Assembly: GCA_049305865.1 (NCBI GenBank)
Contig: JBAQPP010000045.1
Location: 1 to 23,785 of the forward strand
Length of the DNA: 23,785 bases
Source of the DNA: UBA6263 sp049305865
GTDB lineage: Bacteria > Patescibacteriota > Gracilibacteria > Absconditabacterales > Absconditicoccaceae
Direction of reading: 5' to 3'
The notes below the pieces were generated by a model that saw nothing but the letters and a program-made list of their open reading frames with translations, was not told the DNA's origin and did no database searches. This document shows, piece by piece, positions 17,674 to 23,785 of the stretch (the stretch's first letter is position 1; each line of letters starts with the position of its first letter). The position numbers and the translations under genes were made by a program.

Positions 17674-20127
17674 TTAAACTATAAAATCTAAATCTTCTAT
17701 CTTTACTTTCCCCTTATACAATTTACTTTCATCTCATCATTTTTCTATCCGATCTTTGATTTTTAAGTATCATTCAAGATATACCTTATCCTTGTAAAAT
17801 ACAGTACCAGGGTCTACTATTGCAGTGTTTTCAATTCATCTTTTTATTCTCACTATAGCTTTAAATAATTTTTCTAGATTTTCTTTTCTAGGATATAAAA
17901 ATTTTGCTATATCAAACAATTTATGGAATCAATATTTGCTAGCTTCATTTATTAAAAAATATTCTTTATACATTGTGAGCTTATTATATCACTCTGGCAA
18001 ATGTTTAAATGAGTTATATATAGCAAGTCATTCTTCGTCCTTCATATAATATCCTGTTCCACTCTTGAAAATAGATCGACCCGACCTCATTCAATTTATA
18101 TGTCTCATTAGATGAGTATCTATTTCATGTGCCAATATAGACAAAAGTTCTTTTTCTCTAAATACTCAAGCTTTGGAAACATTTATTTTTATATTTTTTC
18201 ACATCAAAACAGAGACTCTAGCGTTGGATCAAGAATTAAATGATATATCTACTCAATAAATTTTTTTCTCTATTAAATATCTTTCTATAAAATCCTGAAC
18301 TTCTGCCATGCTCATTTTCCTTCATAGCAGGTCAAAATTACTTAGATCTTTATCGTCCAAAAATTCTTTTTTTGATAATTTAACTAGTTCTGGATCTATT
18401 TTACCAAATAATTGTTCATTATAATTCAATATATTTTCATAATCTTGTTTTTTATAAGCTCTCAATAGTTTCACTCTATTTGATAACTCATTCAATTTTT
18501 CTGAAAATAAAAATTTTAATCAGCTTTTTACTTCATTGTTTTCCAAAATTCTTTCCAATTTATCTATCTCTATTTCAATATTTTCAAGTTTTTTATCGTC
18601 TGGTCGATTGTAAATAAATTTGGGATTATATTTTCATTTCATAACTATAAAATTATCTAGTTCATTGAAATAGTTTTTTGGTCTCAGGATAGGTGTTAAT
18701 AATATTTTTCTATTTAATTTATCTATCTTCTGATCTATATTTTGTAGTTGTTCTTTTTCTTTTTGTACAAGATGTTTTTCACTTACTATATTGACTGTAT
18801 CAAAAGTTTTGTGAATGGGTTTGATAAGGTAGTTACTAATGGTTTTTGATCATAAAATTATTTTTTTCTCGTTCAAATCTTCTTCTGGTAAAACTTTTAT
18901 ATCTTTGATGATTATATCGTTATCTGGCAGACCCAATAATATTTTTGATTTTGGATGAGATTTAATTTCTTCACATAAAGTAGGGGATGCATAATTTCAT
19001 TTTTTATTAAGATTTACCTCCACTATTACATCATATTTGATTTCATGATCCTCTTCCAATTTTATTTTAAAACTTCAATATTGAGAAAGAAATAGGATTT
19101 TTGAATTGGTTCAAATGTCTTTCGAAAATAATGTTTTAGCTATTTCTACTCATTTTTCTGGATCTTCAATTTTTAGATCAGCAATCTTATCTAATGTTTT
19201 TTCCAATCTAATTCCAGAAATATTCTGAACTTCTAGTCATGCCCTAGCATTTATTTCAAGTAACTTTGGTCAATCGTTTGTTATGACTCGGTCAAGTGCC
19301 AAATATCATAAGTTTACAAAATATTGAATCTTGGAAGATAAAAACAAAATATCATCTCGATATGGTATTTTTTTATCCCAAAAATCTTTATATTTTGTAG
19401 GAAATTTATTTCTTCTAATCCTTTTTTTATAAAGCATAGAACTTATCCTACCAGTTCATATATTGATTCCAAATCCTATTCATCAAGCAGCTAGATTCGC
19501 CTTACCCTTTGATTTACTAGTGGGGACTCTAATCATAGCGGCAACTGGCACTAGATTGAAAACTATTATCCTAATATCTGCCAATCCATATTCACAAAAT
19601 TCTTTAAATCATTCTCATGCTACAAGTTTTTCTTCAACTATTATCTTATCTGTTCCAAGTGTCATGGAATATTTACCATCCAATATATCTATCAGATATC
19701 TTCTAAGTTGCATATCATTTACAATATCGTTTCATATTTGATAATTATATTGAAAATTATGTTTATCATCTCGTCATTGCAAAAAATCTTTAAATTTCTT
19801 CCATGGTCATTTTTTAATAATTTTTTCATCATGTTTTGCTTCTTCGCTTTCTCCCAAGAATCTTGCTATCAAAATTCACTGTCACTTACTTCATTTATTT
19901 GGTTTGATTACAAAATTCTTTTTTGGTAAATTTCCAAAATCAAAATCAAAAAGATTTTTACGATCTTTTATCACTCCATAAGTTTGTGCTAGCGGTATTC
20001 ATCTTTCGGCCAAAAAATTCTTAGTCTGCAACTTATTGTTGGCTAAGCGTATAGATTTTTTATCGTTAAATTTTTTGATATAAAGCAAATTTCTCGCGTT
20101 CATACCTAATATTCCAAAATTGAACAT
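17674..20127 (-). CDS. Fusion of ATP-grasp ligase (alpha-L-glutamate ligase-related) and DUF1704 metallopeptidase
   Basis: 817 residues in one frame. Residues about 1-330 are an ATP-grasp domain: NFVIKPNKGSKGQGILIA (71-88), VEEKLVAGEGF, DIRIIVFNLVPVAAMIRVPT, ANLAAGGIGFGI and LLEINARAGLEVQ, the last diagnostic of RimK-related, sugar-transfer-associated ATP-grasps. About 330-560 is a linking region with a Lys/Glu-rich coiled-coil-like stretch. The C-terminal part is DUF1704: LAHEIDTHLMRH with His667, Glu668 and His672 (HExxxH), and DEEGLAIY (699-702 EGLA, Gly700 is TGA). MATCAP, a eukaryotic relative, removes C-terminal Tyr from tubulin, while ATP-grasp TTL re-adds it. Ligase and peptidase in one chain suggest a writer/eraser enzyme or a proofreading pair. 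First gene of the cluster, with a consensus-like promoter. About 36 of 56 Gly codons are TGA by my count. Confidence 0.9.
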
Positions 20128-20159
20128 AGATTAAATTTTTTGTAAAAAACTACATCATA

Positions 20160-20188
20160 ATTATAAGGGAATCTATGTTTTTGTGCAA
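20160..20188 (-). promoter_or_regulatory. Promoter of the ATP-grasp/DUF1704 cluster
   Basis: On the minus strand TTGCAC (20188-20183), 17 nt, TATAAT (20165-20160). Transcription would start near 20153, about 25 nt before ATG 20127. It lies in the 130-nt gap after typA, where I see no clear terminator, so some read-through from typA is possible. Confidence 0.65.
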
Positions 20189-20257
20189 ATATTTCAATCG
20201 AATCTAGTGGTTATATTTTTTATAATTTTAATCTACATTTATCTACGTTGATTTGTT

Positions 20258-22054
20258 TTACAATTTTCCTGCTTTCTTTGCTAATGTCCTAGCACTTGCA
20301 GTAAGATATTTTTTTCTCATCCTAATATTTTTGGGTGTTATTTCTATGAGTTCATCTGGTCATACATATTCTAACGCATCTTCTAGTGATATGTGAATAA
20401 TAGGGTCTATACGCATAGCTTCATCATTTCAAGCATTTCTTACACTTGTTTGTTGCTTATTTATAGTCAGATTAATTATCAAATCTCATCATGTTAAATG
20501 CTCTCATACGATCATTCATTCATAAATCATTTGAGCTGGATCGATAAAAATAGGTCAACGATCTTGTAGCTTAAATATACTATACATCATAGCCTGTCAT
20601 GTATTACCAGATATCATAGATCAAACTTGTCTTTTGGGTATCAATCATTTATATGGTCAATAATTAGAAAATGCTGAATACATTATTCACTCTCATTTTG
20701 TCAATAAAATAAATTCTCCTCTAAATCCAAGTAGTCATCTTGTAGGTATCTCAAATTCTAACGTAGTCAATCAATTCTCTGATTTCATAGTCTGCATCAT
20801 TCATTTACGTTTAGCTATCCTGTCGATAATACTTCCAGCTAGATTGTCATCTACGCTTATTATAAGCTGTTCTATAGGTTCCAATTTGTGTCAGTTTTCT
20901 GTCTTGAAAATTACCTGAGGAGATCATACTTGAAGCTCTCGTCATTCTCTACGTATAGTTTCTATAAGCACAGAAAGATGTAATTCACCTCTTCATGAAA
21001 CTATAAATTGTCAGTCATCCATATCCAATTTTAATCATACATTGGTTTCTATTTCTTTCATTAATCTTTCTTGTAGATTCCTAGTGGTCATATATTTTCA
21101 TTCTTTCCCAGCAAATGGAGAATCATTTACCATAAATTCCATACGTAATGTGGGTTCATCTATAGTTATACTAGGTAATGGTTGTATATCACCCACACCT
21201 ACAGTTTCTCATACAAATATATCTGGTATTCATGCTATAGTTATTATATCGCCGCATTTTGCTTCAGGTTTTTCTATCCTTTGTAGTCATAGTGTCGTAA
21301 ATATTCTACCTATTTTTCAAGTTCTTTTGATTCAATCGTTTGAAATAATATTTACCTGTTGTCAGATTTTTGCTGTTCATTCATATACACGTCATATACC
21401 TAGTCTTCACAAATAATCATCATAAGCAAGATTCATTACTTGCATACGAAAAGGTTTATCAGAAAAGTCTGGCGCTTCGGGTACATATTTCATGATAACA
21501 TCAAAAAGAGGCTTCATATTATCAGATTTTTCATTTAAGTTATTCATTGCATATCCTCCTTTTGCACTAGTATAAACTACAGGAAAATTAGCTTGTTCGT
21601 CACTAGCTCACAAAAGAATAAATAAATCAAACAACATGTTTATTACCTCTTCTGGTCTAGCAGTTATCTTATCTATTTTATTTATCACGACTATAGGATT
21701 GAGTCATAGTTCCAATGATTTTTTTAATACAAACTTTGTCTGTGGCATGGGTCATTCATATGCATCCACTACAAGAAGTACACAATCAACCATACGCAAA
21801 ACACGTTCTACTTCACTTCCAAAATCTGCATGTCATGGGGTATCTACTATGTTGATAGTATTTCATTCATATTCAATCGAAGTATTTTTTGCATATATTG
21901 TTATGCCTCTTTCGCGTTCCTGATCGTTACTATCCATTATTAGATCTTGATCATCCATTTTTTTTAATGTCCCAGATTGTTTGAGAAGCTGATCCACTAA
22001 ACTTGTCTTTCAGTGATCTACATGCGCTATTATAGCAATATTTCTAATACTCAT
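20258..22054 (-). CDS. typA: TypA/BipA ribosome-associated translational GTPase
   Basis: 598 residues, the normal family length. G1 is IIAHVDHGKTSL (residues 8-19, with Gly as TGA), G2 RGITIYAKN, G3 IVDTPGHADFG and G4 VVINKIDK. The elongation-factor domains include GRGELHLSVLIETIRREG and the BipA C-terminus EFIPTRG-like GLLGFRGEFILLT and the DDALEYVGPDELIEITP region. TypA binds the ribosome in an EF-G-like way and acts in assembly and stress adaptation. All conserved Gly coded by TGA sit at invariant positions, which helps prove the code. ATG 22054 follows a leader with an intrinsic terminator and has no Shine-Dalgarno sequence. Confidence 0.97.
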
Positions 22055-22074
22055 TTTTAATTTAACTATTTTTA

Positions 22075-22100
22075 TAAAAAAAACAAAGCCCTAGGGCTTT
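22075..22100 (-). terminator. Intrinsic terminator in the typA leader
   Basis: AAAGCCCTAGGGCTTT (22085-22100) is a perfect 16-nt palindrome that can form a six-pair stem. On the minus strand it is followed by G and eight T, only about 20 nt before the typA start codon. No complete minus-strand gene lies upstream in 22101-22259, so it is either an attenuator for typA or the end of a small RNA. The rest of that gap shows nothing else I can name. Confidence 0.7.
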
Positions 22101-22259
22101 TTAATAAAAATTTTACACACTTGCAAAACATTATTTTCAGCGTGATACTAATGAATTGCTTCAAAATTACAAGAGAGCTTTGTTATAAATCTTATTTCAA
22201 TTGAATTTAGCTAGCAAAAAAATAATTTTGAATCAGATTTTAATATATGTTTCAGAAAA

Positions 22260-22619
22260 ATGATTAATGTTATTGTGATGGATTGAGATTGATCTGATAA
22301 AAAAGAAACTAAATTAGATAAACTTTTGGAAGCTCTTAGATCTGATTGTGTTGATCAAAAAACATATGAAGAAATATATTCTATGATTCCAGAAGATTTA
22401 ATTTGTGAAAAAGATAGAAATATGTGAAGTGAAGAAGTCCTTTGATTTGAAACAAGATGTACAAAACGGTTTTTATCTAAAAAAGTGCATAAAGAAATTA
22501 TACAAAAGCTTCAATGATTTGCTTCTGACAAAAATCTCACTAAAAATCAATTACGATTCAATAATATTGATTCAGATACTGATGTAATTTATATACGGAC
22601 TATTTATAAACCTAATTAA
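22260..22619 (+). CDS. Hypothetical protein, 119 aa, co-transcribed with cysS
   Basis: Not recognised. An acidic N-terminus (MINVIVMDGDGSDKKETKLD) leads into a mostly helical, charged protein with two Cys in the first half (CVDQ, LICEKD) and one further on (TRCTKR), ending in a strand-like VIYIRTIYKPN. Five Gly, all TGA, so it is invisible under the standard code. No signal peptide or membrane segment. Its TAA is followed by only three bases before the cysS ATG, so the two form an operon. The start ATG at 22260 is the first after a stop-containing leader, and an ATG at 22278 is an alternative. Confidence 0.75.
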
Positions 22620-22622
22620 AAG

Positions 22623-23785
22623 ATGAAATTAAAAATTTACAACACACTAACTCGCACCAAAGAAGATTTCGTTCCTTTGATGGAAGATCCCAATTATCAT
22701 TGACCAGCAAAAGATTTTGTTGGTATTTATTCTTGTTGACCTACAGTTTATTATACCCCACATATAGGTAATTATAGAGCTACTTTCACTGCAGACTTGA
22801 TTAGGAATACACTAAAGTTATTTTGATATCCTGTAAAAGCGGTTATGAATATTACTGATGTATGACATTTGGTATCGGATGCTGATGATGGTGAAGATAA
22901 ACTTGAAAAATGAGCAAGAAGAGATGGTATAACTGCACAAGAAGTTGCAAAAAAATATGAACAAATATTTATAGACTGAATGAAAGATCTCAATATTGAT
23001 GAATTTGATGTGATGCCAAGAGCTACAGAGAATATTCCAGAGCAGATCCAGCTTGTAAAAACTTTGGAATCCAAATGATATACTTATACGATTCCATGAG
23101 ATGGGATATATATGAATACCAGTAAAGTAGAGGAGTATGGCAAACTCATGTGACCAAATTATAAAAAACGCTTAGCCGATCTAAATGCCTGAGAAAGGAT
23201 AGATATGTGAGGTAAAAAAAATCCTACAGATTTTGCTTTATGGAAATTTTCTCCAGCAGAAGCTAAAAGAGACATGGAACGAGAATCTCCACGATGAATG
23301 TGATTCCCTGGTCGACATATAGAATGTAGCGCTATGTCTAGCAAATATTTATGAACACAATTTGATATCCATCATGGTTGAGCGGATCATATTACTATCC
23401 ATCATCCAAATGAAATAGCTCAATCTGAATGTTGATTTGATGTACATCCTCGAGTTAAATATCGGATGCACAACGAGTTTTTGCAAGTAGATGGATGAAA
23501 AATGAGTAAATCGCTGTGAAATATTTATAGCTTAGATGATATAAAAGCAAAATGATATTCACCACTTGATCTTAGATATTTCTATTTTATGGCTCAATAT
23601 TGAAATTTTCAAAACTTTACTTGGGATATCTTAGAACAAGCTAAAAACAGTAGGAATAATCTTATCAAAAAAATATCAAAATTTCAAACAAACAATTTAT
23701 TCGACAAAATAGAATCTTTTACTCACATAGAGACTCAATTAAATTCTGAAATTTGAAAAAAATTTCGAACTGAAATCATGGAAGC
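22623..23785 (+). CDS. cysS: Cysteinyl-tRNA synthetase (3' end outside window)
   Basis: Charges tRNA-Cys in the cytoplasm. 387 codons are visible. Motifs: IYSCGPTVYYTPHIGN (Cys38 is the first zinc ligand; HIGN is the class I HIGH motif), MNITDVGHLVSDADDGEDK, the zinc-site region GFPGRHIECSAM, DIHHGGADH, HNEFLQVDGGKMSKSLGN (KMSKS loop) and LDLRYFYFMAQY, leading into the helical domain. Gly39 of CGPTVY, the Gly of DVGHL and both Gly of the VDGGKMSKS region are encoded by TGA or lie beside TGA-coded Gly, which fixes the reading of UGA. The start ATG 22623 is three bases after the preceding stop. Confidence 0.97.

Noticed and set aside
15526..19929. Plus-strand ORFs opposite the ATP-grasp cluster
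   Set aside because: They are short, low-complexity and antisense to frames that carry complete ATP-grasp, ChbG and DUF1704 motifs.
10921..20188. Defence island, toxin-antitoxin or phage interpretation of the cluster
   Set aside because: No nuclease, restriction, integrase or phage structural motif was seen; the enzymes fit ligation and peptide removal better.
22101..22259. T-box leader or another named riboswitch before the cysS operon or typA
   Set aside because: No T-box consensus (AGGGTGGNACCGCG) or other family core is visible. Only the terminator palindrome on the minus strand can be supported.
22772..23344. Minus-strand ORFs at 22772-23074 and 23159-23344
   Set aside because: They are antisense to well-conserved cysS sequence.
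22623..23785. UGA as tryptophan (code 4) or selenocysteine
   Set aside because: TGA falls at invariant Gly positions, such as CGPTVY and DVGHL in CysS, far too often for selenocysteine, and Trp is encoded by TGG.

Overview
The window is very AT-rich and uses a reassigned genetic code. Read with the standard code it breaks into short fragments. Read with UGA as glycine (translation table 25) it becomes long, tightly packed genes. The assignment is visible directly. In-frame TGA falls on invariant glycines of UvrB (GATGTGKT), TypA (DHGKT), the ABC transporter Walker A (GQSGSGKTT) and CysS (CGPTVY, ITDVGHL). TGG still encodes Trp, and every complete gene ends in TAA or TAG. This points to the candidate phyla Absconditabacteria (SR1) or Gracilibacteria (BD1-5). 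The sequence alone does not decide between them. Shine-Dalgarno-like sequences are not evident; several TTGACA/TATAAT promoters are.

Layout. 1-3284 (-): a secreted surface protein with PKD-like and calcium-binding type-3 repeats and a glycine-rich tail written largely in TGA codons, running off the left edge. 3410-4984 (-): a UvrB that stops before its second helicase domain. 5133-5609 (+): an unknown gene. 5705-6043: tRNA-Pro(GGG), a 5'-half tRNA-like fragment, a terminator and a short TGTCAT...ATGACA repeat. 6051-7832 (-): an ABC exporter with a putative attenuator leader. 8191-9042 (+): a UMPH-1-like 5'-nucleotidase. 9096-9464 (+): a small membrane protein. 9564-10193 (-): ribosomal protein bL9 with a charged tail. 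10389-10850 (+): a DUF192 protein.

From 20127 leftward to 10921, all on the minus strand, lies the most interesting region. In transcription order it holds an ATP-grasp ligase fused to a DUF1704 (MATCAP/QEGLA-type) metallopeptidase, a RimK-like ATP-grasp, a CphA-like ATP-grasp, a ChbG/YdjC deacetylase, a second DUF1704-like metallopeptidase, a 7TM protein of the inactive-transglutaminase-associated type, and a SIMPL-domain protein. The second to fourth genes are joined by TAATG stop/start overlaps. I infer a system that adds amino acids or peptides to a protein, peptide or envelope polymer and removes them again. The ligase and carboxypeptidase pairing resembles the tubulin tyrosination/detyrosination cycle. 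The substrate is unknown.

The right end has typA (-) with a terminator in its leader, then a small unknown gene and cysS (+), which runs off the right edge.
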